Source: Rhizobium sp. Root708 (GTDB lineage: Bacteria; Pseudomonadota; Alphaproteobacteria; Rhizobiales; Rhizobiaceae). From it: 64,000 nucleotides of DNA. The notes below the pieces were generated by a model. The model was given only the letters and a program-made list of their open reading frames with translations, did not search any database and was not told the DNA's origin. The stretch lies in the NCBI RefSeq assembly GCF_001429725.1, contig NZ_LMHV01000044.1, forward strand, positions 1 through 64,000. Direction: 5' to 3'. A program made the translations under genes and the position numbers. Positions 1 to 9,041 of the stretch are shown here, one piece after another (positions within the stretch are counted from its first letter, which is position 1; each line of letters starts with the position of its first letter).

Positions 1-26
1 GGTTCGCTAAATCTGCTCGTCTTCAT
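1..26 (-). CDS. IS3-type transposase OrfA, first codons only
   Basis: The reverse strand starts an ATG at position 26 and reads MKTSRFSEP before leaving the window. This is the stereotyped N-terminus of OrfA proteins of IS3-family insertion sequences, which supply the HTH half of the transposase. A GAGGAG ribosome site lies just upstream (about 35-40). Only nine residues are visible, so the family call rests on the N-terminal signature and the adjoining transposon debris. The element seems to have inserted next to, or into, the Tn3-family transposase gene at 77-532, which would explain that gene's truncation. Confidence 0.55.
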
Positions 27-76
27 CAAAATCTCCTCGATCATAAAGCCCGAGAAAATTCTACTTTTGAAGCCCG

Positions 77-532
77 TTAATTTGCGGGGGGATTACCAAT
101 CGAACTGGCTATCGCAGCCCCGTCATCGGACATGGTCGCCGCTTGAATTGCCGCCAATAGCGCGGCGCGGCGATCTTGCAGCGTCGCGCTTCTCGTATCC
201 AGATAGACCATTAGCCGCGCCATATGATCCCGACGGGTTTCTTCTCGACGTGCATAGAGGGAAAATTCGTCTGGAGCGGCGCCGATCTGGTCAGCAACAT
301 ACTTCAACATGGCGCGAGCCGGAGTTTCTTCTGCTCTAAGCACTCGACCCGGGTATCGCATCAGACATAGCTGGATGGCAAAGCCGAGCCGATTGTGATT
401 ACGTCTCCGCAGTTCGATCTCCAGGCGATCCGCCAATGACAACGAATAGTGCAGGATTAAGCTGTCCTCGTCGACTGGGATATCGACAAGCTTCCGGCGA
501 TCCTGGTCTTTGAGAAGCTTGCGCTTTGCCAT
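77..532 (-). pseudogene. tnpA: Truncated Tn3-family transposase (TnpA N-terminal DUF4158 region)
   Basis: From ATG at 532 the frame begins MAKRKLLKDQDRRKL and continues with LGFAIQLCLMRYPGRVL and YARREETRRDH, signatures of the N-terminal DUF4158 domain of Tn3-family transposases. Intact TnpA is about 950-1000 residues; here only about 150 remain before a stop at 77, so the catalytic DDE half is missing. The last 15-20 residues no longer look like TnpA, suggesting a frameshift or a junction with the IS3-type element at the window edge. A 38-bp Tn3-type terminal repeat lies 147 bp upstream of the start, so the gene read inward from that end. A longer in-frame start at 643 exists but adds no family similarity. 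Confidence 0.85.
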
Positions 533-678
533 CGCCCGACTCCATTCATGACCAATCTGAGTGAAGCGTTGCCGAGTCGGGCCGGACAGAGAAATCAAAA
601 CTGGCGCATGTCGATGGCAATCCACAGAGATCGGATGTTGCACATCCGATCTAAGGCATCGTTCCGGTTTCGTTCGGC

Positions 679-716
679 CTTAGCGTACGATTTCGGACTG
701 CTCTTGTTCTGACCCC
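679..716 (-). repeat. 38-bp terminal inverted repeat of a Tn3-family transposon (one end)
   Basis: Read on the minus strand the segment starts GGGGTCAGAACAAGAGCAG and ends CGTACGCTAAG, exactly 38 nt. Tn3-family ends are about 38 bp, begin GGGG outside and end TAAG inside, and Tn21-group ends finish in a similar way. The orientation places the transposon body to the left, matching the leftward tnpA remnant at 77-532. The partner end is not in the window, so this marks the right boundary of the mobile debris; native DNA probably begins at 717. Confidence 0.75.
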
Positions 717-836
717 ACCCAAGCCTCAGCAGCTTTGGGACACCTCAGGTCTCGTCATTCGACGTGTGTGGCCTACCAATGCAGGCCGTCTGCCCCTAGC
801 GAATAACTTCCGCCGGCTCATTTGGCGTGTCGCTTG

Positions 837-3086
837 TCAACCATAAAGGCGCTGCACACCCGATTCTGCTAAATGGTATGGAATTAGCTGAGCGCGGTCG
901 ACGGCGTGCTCCGACAGTTTGAATTGAGATACCAGCGCATTTAATGCACCTACCTCGTGTGCCAACCCATGGCTGGCCGCCGTGGTTTCCTCCACCATTG
1001 CCGCGTTCTTCTGGGTATCCTGATCCATCTGATTGACGGCAGCATTGATCTGCTGGAGGCCAGATGATTGCTCCTGGGCGGTTTCCACGATTGCGGCGAC
1101 ATGGTGATTAATTTTCTGTACCTCTAGGACGATGTTCTCCAGCGCGCGCCCGGTCTCCTTAACGAGATGCACCCCCTTCTCGACCTGCCCGTTCGATGTG
1201 TTAATTAAGATCTTGATTTCTTTCGCGGCCTTAGCCGATCTTTGTGCCAGATCCCGTACTTCCTGCGCAACCACTGCAAATCCCTTTCCGGCTTCCCCTG
1301 CGCGGGCGGCCTCGACGCCAGCGTTCAGGGCGAGAAGATTTGTTTGAAAGGCAATTTCGTCGATGACTCCAATGATACATGAAATCTCAGATGATGATTT
1401 TTCAATTTGCTCCATTGCTGCAATAGCGGTAGAAACGATTTCTCCAGAGTCCTCAGCGTTTTGCTTTGTATGGGAAACCAAGTCGCCCGCGTCTCGAGCG
1501 CGTTCCGCTGACAATTTGACAGTTATGGTGACTTCCTCGAGTGCTGCCGCAGTTTGTTCGACGGCCGCTGCTTGCTGCTCCGTGCGTTTGGCAAGATTGT
1601 CGGCCGCGGAGCGAATTTCCCTCGCCCCGACATCAATGTTTGTCGTACTGCCGACGACTTGAGAGAGAGCAGCCTCCAGCTTGTCAGCCGCGACATTAAA
1701 ATTATCACGCGCCGACACAAGGCTCTCTACAAACTGATCATCTATGCGGTACGACAAGTTGCCTTCCGATAGCTGCAGAAGTCCCGTTGCTAGGCGGTCT
1801 ACGGCGAACTGTAGCTCAAGAGCCTCTTTCGCCTTTCGGTCTTCTTGATCAATGCGCTGCATGTCGGAAAGTTTGCGGTTTGTTTCCGCGTCCGTCTGCA
1901 ATCGTTGACGTTCTACGGCATTTTCACGGAAGACGTGGACAGCGTTCATCATGTCGCCAATTTCGTCACGTGGTATCTTGGCGTCGAAATCTACATGCAT
2001 GTCGCCATCCGCCAGGCTTCTCATGAGCGAGGAAAGTTTCCGAACAGGATTCACGATCATCCGATTAATGAGCCATCCGAGGATGAAGACAAGCGCGAGA
2101 ACGGCCACGAATGCGATGGCCATGGCGACGAGCTGTCGCTCGACTGGCGCGCTGATTGCGGCTATCGGCACATCCACTACTGCGACCCAAGTTACGTTGA
2201 AATCGGGTATTTTGAAGGGGAAGAACATTCGCCTCACCACAGTTCCATCCGACCATTTGTAGCCGTTCACGAATTGCGGAGTGCCAGAGGCTAGAGCAGC
2301 TTTCAATTCCGCGCTTCCTTCAGCTTCCCCATATGGCTTGGTGAGAAGGGAGGTGTCAGAATTAACAATCCAGCTACCCGTCTGCGATAGAAGGCCGATC
2401 CTTCCTGTTCCCATCGGGTTCATCTCGGCAATATTCCGAGAGAGGTGGGTCAAGTTCAGGTCGTAACCCTGGAGGGCTATTTTTTTCCCATCGACGAGAA
2501 TGACCCGTCCGGAGGTAATAATAACCGGATGGCTCGCAATTGGAGAGATCCACGGTTCGGTCAAGATCCACTGCTGCGATGTCTCAACCGGCACTCGATA
2601 CCAGTCGGCTGTCTTCACCCGCTCGAAGATAGTTTGTGTTAGAGAGCCATCATCCTCACGCGTGATCGCTATCGAAACGAAACCCTCCTTGTTGATAGGG
2701 GCATTCTGAGCATCGCTGCTAAGACTCGAGGGAAATTCCGATCCGGGCAAGGAGAGGAACCAGGCATTGTACCGATCCGGAAATGCATCCATCTGCGCTT
2801 GCATCGCATTCCTAACCGAAATGGGATCGAGCATTCCTTGTTGATATTGCATCCCTAGTAAAGCGACTGTACTTTCAGTCAAGCCTTTGTACTCTGCAAT
2901 CAAAGCGTTGACATGGTTCGAAGCCTGGGCGGCTTCTTCGCTCATAATTTTATGGGTCATCTCTTCCAAGTTGGACTTTGAGCTTGCCCATAGGAAAATT
3001 CCTGCTGGAACCAGTACCGCAGCGAGCAGGAGGCTCATTGCGATGAGAATCTTGGTCCGAATTGACCTGTAAGCCGATGCGTTCAT
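837..3086 (-). CDS. Methyl-accepting chemotaxis protein (Cache sensor, HAMP, MA domain)
   Basis: A 749-residue transmembrane chemoreceptor. One membrane helix near residues 12-34 and a second near 318-340 bracket a periplasmic region of about 280 residues that resembles a double Cache ligand-binding domain. A HAMP region follows (about 340-395), then a long cytoplasmic signalling domain whose hairpin tip reads IGVIDEIAFQTNLLALNAG, the conserved CheA/CheW contact site. No C-terminal WxxF-type CheR tether is visible. ATG at 3086 is preferred; a TTG codon directly before it would extend the frame by one residue. No che genes lie nearby, so it must feed a signalling array encoded elsewhere. An inverted repeat shared with several catabolic operons lies about 130 bp upstream. 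The ligand cannot be read from sequence. Confidence 0.93.
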   Translation of the reverse strand: MNASAYRSIRTKILIAMSLLLAAVLVPAGIFLWASSKSNLEEMTHKIMSEEAAQASNHVNALIAEYKGLTESTVALLGMQYQQGMLDPISVRNAMQAQMDAFPDRYNAWFLSLPGSEFPSSLSSDAQNAPINKEGFVSIAITREDDGSLTQTIFERVKTADWYRVPVETSQQWILTEPWISPIASHPVIITSGRVILVDGKKIALQGYDLNLTHLSRNIAEMNPMGTGRIGLLSQTGSWIVNSDTSLLTKPYGEAEGSAELKAALASGTPQFVNGYKWSDGTVVRRMFFPFKIPDFNVTWVAVVDVPIAAISAPVERQLVAMAIAFVAVLALVFILGWLINRMIVNPVRKLSSLMRSLADGDMHVDFDAKIPRDEIGDMMNAVHVFRENAVERQRLQTDAETNRKLSDMQRIDQEDRKAKEALELQFAVDRLATGLLQLSEGNLSYRIDDQFVESLVSARDNFNVAADKLEAALSQVVGSTTNIDVGAREIRSAADNLAKRTEQQAAAVEQTAAALEEVTITVKLSAERARDAGDLVSHTKQNAEDSGEIVSTAIAAMEQIEKSSSEISCIIGVIDEIAFQTNLLALNAGVEAARAGEAGKGFAVVAQEVRDLAQRSAKAAKEIKILINTSNGQVEKGVHLVKETGRALENIVLEVQKINHHVAAIVETAQEQSSGLQQINAAVNQMDQDTQKNAAMVEETTAASHGLAHEVGALNALVSQFKLSEHAVDRAQLIPYHLAESGVQRLYG

Positions 3087-3214
3087 CAAAGTTTCCCCAA
3101 AATTCGCGGAGCTAACAAAACGAAGGTCACTGCAGGTGTCGAAGTTTGTCTGTAGACGCTCAATAAATAAATCTTAATAAGCGTGCGTTTGCCTGCGCAC
3201 TGTTCTATTACTAA

Positions 3215-3231
3215 ATCTCATAATAAGAGAT
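3215..3231. promoter_or_regulatory. Inverted repeat ATCTC-N7-GAGAT, candidate operator (copy 1)
   Basis: Reads ATCTCATAATAAGAGAT, with arms extendable to AATCTC/GAGATT. It lies about 130 bp upstream of the chemoreceptor start and 750 bp from bioB. Its central 15 bases are identical to those of the copy at 15253. The symmetry and 17-bp length suit a dimeric repressor or activator; which protein binds is unknown. Confidence 0.6.
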
Positions 3232-3492
3232 TAACGAGAAAGTAGCGTACGGTGGGCAACCTTGCACCCGTCTTAGCGGCAAGGAAGTATCGTCTCTTTG
3301 CTCCTCAATCCCTGCTGTGCGACAGCGCGTCTTGTCCTCTTCCAGCCTGCGCTTGCAAATCCTCAACCAAAGCAACACCATCCGTTCCTGCCTTCGCTTA
3401 TAAATTACGACGTTCTAGCTTGAGCTTGCCGCTTTTGTAGAAGTTGTTTGCGCCGTTGGACCTACTTGAGCCTCAGCAAATGATTGTTCATA

Positions 3493-3524
3493 GCTGGTAT
3501 CGCGGTAAACCCCGCGATACCAGC
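3493..3524. repeat. Perfect 13-bp inverted repeat (hairpin) upstream of bioB
   Basis: The arms are GCTGGTATCGCGG and its exact complement, separated by six bases. No T-run follows on either side, so it is a poor intrinsic terminator. It sits 455 bp before bioB in gene-free DNA. It may be a transposon-end remnant, a protein-binding site or a leftover structural repeat. Confidence 0.6.
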
Positions 3525-3978
3525 GCCCCGCATTTTCAGCAGGTTAGGACGTTTGATGCCGCGCTCGTTCATCTCGCGCGGAAAAATCTCATTGTTGTCA
3601 TCGTTCAACGAGCTTCTTTCCCATCACCACGCCTTCGAAATATTTGCCTTGAAGCAGGCGCAGTGGAATTGTCGATCGAATGCAAGCTTATTCAGTTCGC
3701 CCCGCGTAACTTACCCGATTGGCCCATCTGTCGACCTCCTTATTTGTGAATCCTCCACGTCACTTCGCTCGATCGATCCCATCACGTCACCCGCAACTCC
3801 CAGCAAAAAGAGTGTTCAGGAATACTTCAATGCGGCGACTAATCGATTTTATGCCATTTTGTGAGATTTTCTTATTGCGAAAGTGCGTGGGACGCGTCTA
3901 TCTCGTCGATCGTCAGCAAATACGGTCCGACGACCGAAAATGCCCTCGTGAACGACTGCCCGTAGGAGAGATCAATCG

Positions 3979-4980
3979 ATGCCAGTGGAGCAAACTTTCG
4001 TGCACGCGACTAGTGATGTATCGATAGCGCGTCCGCGCTTCACCTTCGATGAAGTGCAGGCGATATATTATCTGCCGTTTAATGATCTGCTCTTCCGCGC
4101 TCAAAGTGTGCACCGGAAGAATTTCGATCCCAACGCCGTTCAGTTGAGCCGGCTGCTGTCGATCAAGACGGGTGGCTGTGCCGAAGACTGTGGCTATTGT
4201 AGCCAATCCGCCCACGCACCGACCGGTTTGATCGCCTCGAAATTGATGGATAGTGAAAGCGTCGTTGCGGAGGCACGAAAAGCCAAGCAAACAGGCGCCA
4301 CTCGCTATTGCATGGGCGCGGCGTGGAGAAGCCCCAAAGATCGTGATATGGGCGCCCTGGTTGCGATGGTGGAAGGCGTCAAGGCGTTGGGGCTGGAGAC
4401 GTGCATGACGCTCGGAATGCTGAGCGAGCAGCAAGCGGGTCGCCTGGCGGAGGCTGGCCTCGATTACTACAATCACAATATCGACACGTCCGAGCATTTC
4501 TATCCGGAAATCATCACGACGCGGATCTTCGAAGATCGCCTCGAAACCCTTGAGCGCGTTCGAGCTGCAGGGATGAAGGTTTGCGCCGGCGGAATCCTGG
4601 GCATGGGCGAAACGGTCGCCGACCGTATCTCCATGTTGCTGACACTCGCAAACTTGCCAGTTGCCCCCGAAAGTGTGCCAATCAACCATCTCATTCCCGT
4701 CCCGGGGACGAAACTCGCTAGCGCCAAGTCTGTCGACCCTATCGATTTCATAAGAACCGTTGCCCTGGCACGGGTTCTCATGCCGACCTCCCATCTGCGA
4801 CTTTCTGCCGGACGAACGCAAATGAGCGATGAGATGCAGGCCCTCTGCTTCTTCGCGGGTGCGAACTCCATCTTTATCGGAGATACGTTGTTGACCGCGG
4901 ATAACCCTGACGAAACGCATGACGACGGGCTGTTTCGACGTCTCGGGATCTATCCTGCGACAGTGGAACCGCGAGGGTGA
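3979..4980 (+). CDS. bioB: Biotin synthase
   Basis: A 333-residue radical SAM enzyme that inserts sulfur into dethiobiotin, the last step of biotin synthesis in the cytosol. The [4Fe-4S] motif CxxxCxxC is present at Cys67, Cys71 and Cys74 (GGCAEDCGYCSQS), and the length is close to E. coli BioB (346). The ATG at 3979 follows a TAGGAGAG ribosome site. It is the first gene of an operon in which every following bio gene overlaps its predecessor; its stop shares bases with the GTG of bioF. A large open frame on the opposite strand is only its shadow. Confidence 0.97.
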   Translation: MPVEQTFVHATSDVSIARPRFTFDEVQAIYYLPFNDLLFRAQSVHRKNFDPNAVQLSRLLSIKTGGCAEDCGYCSQSAHAPTGLIASKLMDSESVVAEARKAKQTGATRYCMGAAWRSPKDRDMGALVAMVEGVKALGLETCMTLGMLSEQQAGRLAEAGLDYYNHNIDTSEHFYPEIITTRIFEDRLETLERVRAAGMKVCAGGILGMGETVADRISMLLTLANLPVAPESVPINHLIPVPGTKLASAKSVDPIDFIRTVALARVLMPTSHLRLSAGRTQMSDEMQALCFFAGANSIFIGDTLLTADNPDETHDDGLFRRLGIYPATVEPRG

Positions 4981-6122
4981 GCGGCGGCTCGTTGCTGTCG
5001 GCCTATGCCGCTACGCTTGACGGTCTGGAGCGAAAGTCAAGACGACGGTATCTCACGCGTCAGGAAGGCGTTGATTTCACCTCAAACGACTTCTTGGCTC
5101 TCGCCGATGACGCCCGGATAAGGCTCGCAATTGCGCACGCGCTTCAAAGGGGTGTACCCATGGGCTCCGGCGGTTCGCGGCTCCTGCGCGGGAACCACCC
5201 GGAACACGAAGCCTTGGAACTGGAGGCCGCAAAATTTTTCGGTGCGGAACGCGCCCTCTTCTTCGCGAGTGGCTATGTTGCAAATTCCGCCTTGTTTTCG
5301 ACTCTGCCACGTCGAGAAGACCTGATCGTCTATGATGCGCTTCTGCATGCGAGCGCACTTGATGGCATCAGCGCCAGTAAATCCGAAAGCCACGGCGTGC
5401 GCCATAACGATGTCACGGCCTTCGACGACGCGATCAAAGATTGGCGCCGTCGTGGGGGAAAAGGTCGTCCATGGATTGCCACCGAGAGCATCTTTTCTAT
5501 GGACGGTGACAGAGGGGCGGTTGAGGAGCTCGCAACGCTGGCTGACCATCACGATGGCTTTCTCGTCGTGGATGAGGCTCATGCGACAGGGGTGTTTGGC
5601 AAAGGCGGGCGCGGCCTCGCCTGCGGCCTGGAGGGAAAGGAAAATGTCCTGGTGCTCCATACGTGCGGCAAAGCGCTCGGCGTCTCAGGCGCGATCCTGT
5701 CGTCGCCGGCTGTTCTGGTCGACTACATGATCAACAGGGCAAGGTCGTTCATCTATTCCACAGCGCCCTCCCCTCTCCTTGCATGCGCCGTTCGTGAGGC
5801 GTTGAAAATCATCGACGACGAGCCATTGCGCCAAAAAGCTCTGCATCGTCTGATTGGCGAGGTGGGAGACTTGTTGGCCGCCCATCTCGGCATTGCGCCA
5901 AGCGGATCGCAGGTCCAGCCGATAATCATCGGCGACAGCGCGCGCACGGTCAAAATTGCAAGAGAACTTCAGTCGAACGGCTTCGATGTTCGCGCCATCC
6001 GCCCGCCAACGGTTCCCGAAGGGACATCACGTCTACGTCTGTCGATAACCCTTCATGTCGCGGTGAGCCAGGTCAACGCCATGCTCGGTTGCCTGGCAGA
6101 TGTTTTGAAGGTTTCAAGATGA
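4977..6122 (+). CDS. bioF: 8-amino-7-oxononanoate synthase
   Basis: A 381-residue PLP enzyme joining L-alanine to pimeloyl-ACP (or pimeloyl-CoA) to give 8-amino-7-oxononanoate. The alpha-oxoamine synthase signatures are present: MGSGGSRLLRGNHPEHE near 62-78, VDEAHATG at 198-205, and the PLP lysine Lys232 in HTCGKALG. The GTG start at 4977 overlaps the bioB stop by 4 bp (GTGA), which indicates translational coupling. The end overlaps bioD in the same manner. Confidence 0.96.
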   Translation: MSGGSLLSAYAATLDGLERKSRRRYLTRQEGVDFTSNDFLALADDARIRLAIAHALQRGVPMGSGGSRLLRGNHPEHEALELEAAKFFGAERALFFASGYVANSALFSTLPRREDLIVYDALLHASALDGISASKSESHGVRHNDVTAFDDAIKDWRRRGGKGRPWIATESIFSMDGDRGAVEELATLADHHDGFLVVDEAHATGVFGKGGRGLACGLEGKENVLVLHTCGKALGVSGAILSSPAVLVDYMINRARSFIYSTAPSPLLACAVREALKIIDDEPLRQKALHRLIGEVGDLLAAHLGIAPSGSQVQPIIIGDSARTVKIARELQSNGFDVRAIRPPTVPEGTSRLRLSITLHVAVSQVNAMLGCLADVLKVSR

Positions 6123-6754
6123 CACGGCTTCTCGTCTCCGGAACAGACACCGGGATCGGCAAAACGGTATTCGCGGCCGCGTTGGCTGGAGCTTTGAACG
6201 CGCGGTACTGGAAACCTGTGCAATCAGGTCGTGAAGGACTTACGGACAGTGAAGCTGTTGCAGAACTGAGCGGTTTGCCGTCTGCAAATATCTTGCAGGA
6301 AGCTTATCGTCTGTCGCTACCCGCTTCCCCTCACCTTGCCGCACGTCAAGAGGGTCTGATTATCGATCCATCGCGTTTGGTGCCGCCGGTCTGCGACGGG
6401 TCACTGGTGATCGAAGGTGCGGGTGGCCTGCTTGTTCCTCTCAATTCATCGGTGCTTTTCGCGGATGTGTTTGCGGAATGGCATTTGCCGATGATCCTTT
6501 GCGCCCGTACCGCGTTGGGCACAATTAATCACACGCTGCTTTCGATCGAGGCGGCTCGCAGGCGAAACATCCCACTTTTAGGCGTGGCGTTTATCGGTCC
6601 TGAAAACACCGATACCCAAACAACGATCGCGACGTTCGGCCAGGTGCCGGTTTTGGGCCGCCTCCCCTGGCTGGAACATCTGACCGGTGAGACGTTGCGC
6701 AGATCCTTCCAAGACAGCTTCGATGTCGGTTCATTCACGGGAGGATATTGTTGA
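6119..6754 (+). CDS. bioD: Dethiobiotin synthetase
   Basis: A 211-residue ATP-dependent enzyme that closes the ureido ring of dethiobiotin using CO2 and 7,8-diaminopelargonate. The P-loop GTDTGIGKT is at residues 8-16, and the glycine-rich EGAGGLLVPL segment is also conserved. The ATG at 6119 overlaps the bioF stop (ATGA); a longer in-frame start at 6089 would add ten residues before the P-loop strand and is less likely. Its need for CO2/bicarbonate gives some sense to the carbonic anhydrase gene downstream. Confidence 0.95.
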   Translation: MTRLLVSGTDTGIGKTVFAAALAGALNARYWKPVQSGREGLTDSEAVAELSGLPSANILQEAYRLSLPASPHLAARQEGLIIDPSRLVPPVCDGSLVIEGAGGLLVPLNSSVLFADVFAEWHLPMILCARTALGTINHTLLSIEAARRRNIPLLGVAFIGPENTDTQTTIATFGQVPVLGRLPWLEHLTGETLRRSFQDSFDVGSFTGGYC

Positions 6755-8022
6755 GATCTTCTAGGGTCTGGCACCCGTTCACCCAACACGCTCTCGAAGC
6801 CCCGATGAGGAGGGTCCTGAAAACAGAAGGGGCTTTCCTCTTCGACGAAGACGGCCGACGCATCTTCGATGCCATCTCATCCTGGTGGGTCATTACCCAC
6901 GGTCATCGTCATCCAGCGATCATGAACTCGATTCGCAAGGCGAGCGATCATTTTGATCAGGTCATTTTCGCTGAATTTACCCACGAACCTGCCGAGGCGC
7001 TTGCGGCGGGATTGATTGATCTCTCACCGCGCGGACTGCAGCACGTGTTCTTCTCCGACAGCGGTTCCACCGCGGTCGAGGTCGCAATCAAGATGGCGCT
7101 TGGAACATTCCATAATCGCGATATCAAACGCAATCGGATCGTCGTGATGGAAGACGCCTATCACGGTGACACGATCGGCGCCATGTCGGTCGGAGCGCGG
7201 GGGATCTTCAACGCGCCCTTCGAGCCTCTGCTTTTCGGTGTTGAGCGGATACCCTTCCCGGAGGCAGAACACGAGCAGATCAGCCTCGACGCCTTCGAAG
7301 CAAGCTGCCGCTCCGGAAAAATTGCGGCCATCCTCATAGAGCCCTTGATTGTCGGGGCGGGTGGGATGAAACCCTATTCGCCTTCAATCCTGCATGAACT
7401 GCGGGCGATAGCGCGCCGATATGGCTGCCTTTTTATTGCCGACGAAGTGATGACAGGGTGGGGACGAACAGGGACCCTGTTTGCGTGTGAGCAGGCAGAC
7501 GTAAAGCCTGACATTCTCTGCACGTCGAAGGGCCTGACAGGCGGGTCCCTTCCTCTTGCCGCAACCCTTTGTACCGAAGACGTGTTCGAGGCGCACTTGT
7601 CGCAGGATCGACGGAAGACGTTTTTTCACTCCAGTTCCTATACGGCAAATCCAATCGCGTGCGCCGCAGCAGTGGCCAACCTCTCCGTCTGGAACGACGA
7701 GCCGGTCAGAGCAAGGCTGGCCGCGCTGTCTGACATGCACACGCATCACCTGCGGCGGTTCGAAGGCGATACGAGGTTTGCAAATGTCAGGCAATGCGGA
7801 ACAATCGCGGCGCTTGACCTGAATGTCTCTTCGGGGGGCTACTTGGCAGAGGTCGGACCTCGGATGCGCAAGCTTTTTCGCGAGCGCGGCCTCCTCATAC
7901 GCCCCCTTGGAAACGTCATTTACTTGATGCCGCCCTATTGCACGACAGCAGCGGAGCTTGCTCTCGCCTATGACGCGATCGATGAAGTGGCGTCGGAGAT
8001 TATAAGGGAAAGAGCGCCATGA
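6748..8022 (+). CDS. bioA: Adenosylmethionine-8-amino-7-oxononanoate aminotransferase
   Basis: A 424-residue class-III PLP aminotransferase that makes 7,8-diaminopelargonic acid. Typical features are WHPFTQ near the N-terminus, ISSWWVITHGHRHP, the substrate/cofactor segment DEVMTGWGRTGT and the PLP lysine at 261 (CTSKGLTGG). No ATG is available at the family start; translation probably begins at TTG 6748 or the adjacent TTG 6751, just after a GGGAGGA site and overlapping the end of bioD. The weak start codons could lower BioA output relative to its neighbours. Confidence 0.95.
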   Translation: MLRSSRVWHPFTQHALEAPMRRVLKTEGAFLFDEDGRRIFDAISSWWVITHGHRHPAIMNSIRKASDHFDQVIFAEFTHEPAEALAAGLIDLSPRGLQHVFFSDSGSTAVEVAIKMALGTFHNRDIKRNRIVVMEDAYHGDTIGAMSVGARGIFNAPFEPLLFGVERIPFPEAEHEQISLDAFEASCRSGKIAAILIEPLIVGAGGMKPYSPSILHELRAIARRYGCLFIADEVMTGWGRTGTLFACEQADVKPDILCTSKGLTGGSLPLAATLCTEDVFEAHLSQDRRKTFFHSSSYTANPIACAAAVANLSVWNDEPVRARLAALSDMHTHHLRRFEGDTRFANVRQCGTIAALDLNVSSGGYLAEVGPRMRKLFRERGLLIRPLGNVIYLMPPYCTTAAELALAYDAIDEVASEIIRERAP

Positions 8023-9005
8023 CGCCGGTATCGTCTCGACTGGTCGGTTTTGGCCATGCGGTTCCTGGGCGGATTGTTGTCAATGCCGAGATCGAGCAGG
8101 TTCTCGGTCTTGAGGAAGGCTGGATTGAGAGGAGGACCGGAATCAAGCAACGTCATTGGGCTGAAAATGGTGACACGTTGACGGGACTTGCCGCCAAGGC
8201 AGGCAAGATGGCGCTCGACGATGCGGCGATGCCGGCAGATGATATCGCCCTTACGCTTCTTGCAACCTCTACGCCTGACCATTTGCTTCCTCCATCCGCC
8301 CCCCTGCTCGCACATAAGCTTGGACTGGCCAGTTCCGGCGCGGTCGACCTTGCCGGAGCGTGCTCCGGATTCCTCTATGCGCTGTCGCTTGCCGATGGCT
8401 TCGTGCGGGCGCAGGGTCGTCCCGTGTTGGTCGTGGCAGCAAACATTCTCAGTCGCCGGATCAATCTTGCGGAACGTGCAAGTGCCGTTCTGTTCGCAGA
8501 CGCCGCCGGTGCCGTTATCCTGACACCTTGCGAGGACGCAACGAGTGGCCTAAGGGCCGCCAGCCTCACAAGCGATGGCAGCGGCTATGACCTGATTTCG
8601 ATTTCCGCAGGCGGCAGCAGTCATCCCTTCTCTAGCCAAACATCGAGCGAGCAGACCTTGATGCGGCTCAGGGATGGTCGTGAGGTCTTTACGCGGGCTG
8701 TAAAAGTAATGACAGAGACATCCCGTCAGGTCGTCGCGCAGGCTTCAGCCAACTTCATGGATGTCGCGCGGTTCATTCCGCATCAGGCGAACACACGTCT
8801 ATGTGACGCCGTCCGTCATAATCTTGGGGTGGACGAGGACCGCACTGTCAGCACGATCGCCGACTTCGGCAATTCCTCTGCTGCCACCATTCCTCTGTCT
8901 CTGTCGGTGCAACACCGAACGAAACCGATCGTCCGAGGAGAACGGCTGCTGATGACGGCCGCGGGTGCCGGTTTCAGTGGCGGCGCCATCCTCTTTGACG
9001 CCTGA
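8019..9005 (+). CDS. bioZ: BioZ, FabH-like 3-ketoacyl-ACP synthase for the pimeloyl precursor
   Basis: A 328-residue KAS-III fold protein with the catalytic triad Cys115 (GACSGF), His255 (PHQANTR) and Asn285 (FGNSSAAT). Its ATG overlaps the bioA stop (ATGA) as fifth gene of the biotin operon, the place BioZ occupies in Agrobacterium, Mesorhizobium and relatives. In those organisms BioZ condenses glutaryl-CoA from lysine breakdown with malonyl-ACP on the way to pimeloyl-ACP, replacing BioC/BioH. That role is inferred from gene context and family; the fold alone would also allow a housekeeping FabH. No bioC or bioH is seen in the window. Confidence 0.93.
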   Translation: MTPVSSRLVGFGHAVPGRIVVNAEIEQVLGLEEGWIERRTGIKQRHWAENGDTLTGLAAKAGKMALDDAAMPADDIALTLLATSTPDHLLPPSAPLLAHKLGLASSGAVDLAGACSGFLYALSLADGFVRAQGRPVLVVAANILSRRINLAERASAVLFADAAGAVILTPCEDATSGLRAASLTSDGSGYDLISISAGGSSHPFSSQTSSEQTLMRLRDGREVFTRAVKVMTETSRQVVAQASANFMDVARFIPHQANTRLCDAVRHNLGVDEDRTVSTIADFGNSSAATIPLSLSVQHRTKPIVRGERLLMTAAGAGFSGGAILFDA

Positions 9006-9041
9006 ACAGAAGGTACCAACAGACTTTGCTGGAGAGCTTAC

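Larger units (their letters stand above)
3087..3978. other. Gene-free interval between the chemoreceptor and bioB
   Basis: Almost 900 bp without a convincing gene. It holds the ATCTC-N7-GAGAT repeat at 3215-3231, the perfect hairpin at 3493-3524 and the leader of bioB. Short open frames exist on both strands but none has a good ribosome site or family resemblance. On the minus strand around 3540-3680, short protein-like stretches are broken by stops and may be decayed coding sequence of unknown origin. No palindrome matching the published BioR box (TTATMTATAA) was found before bioB. Confidence 0.6.

Noticed and set aside
3484..3864. A 126-codon plus-strand frame before bioB
   Set aside because: It spans the perfect hairpin, lacks a ribosome site and resembles no family.
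3913..4920. A 335-codon open frame on the minus strand
   Set aside because: It lies opposite bioB, whose radical-SAM motif is unmistakable; it has no family resemblance and arises from codon bias.
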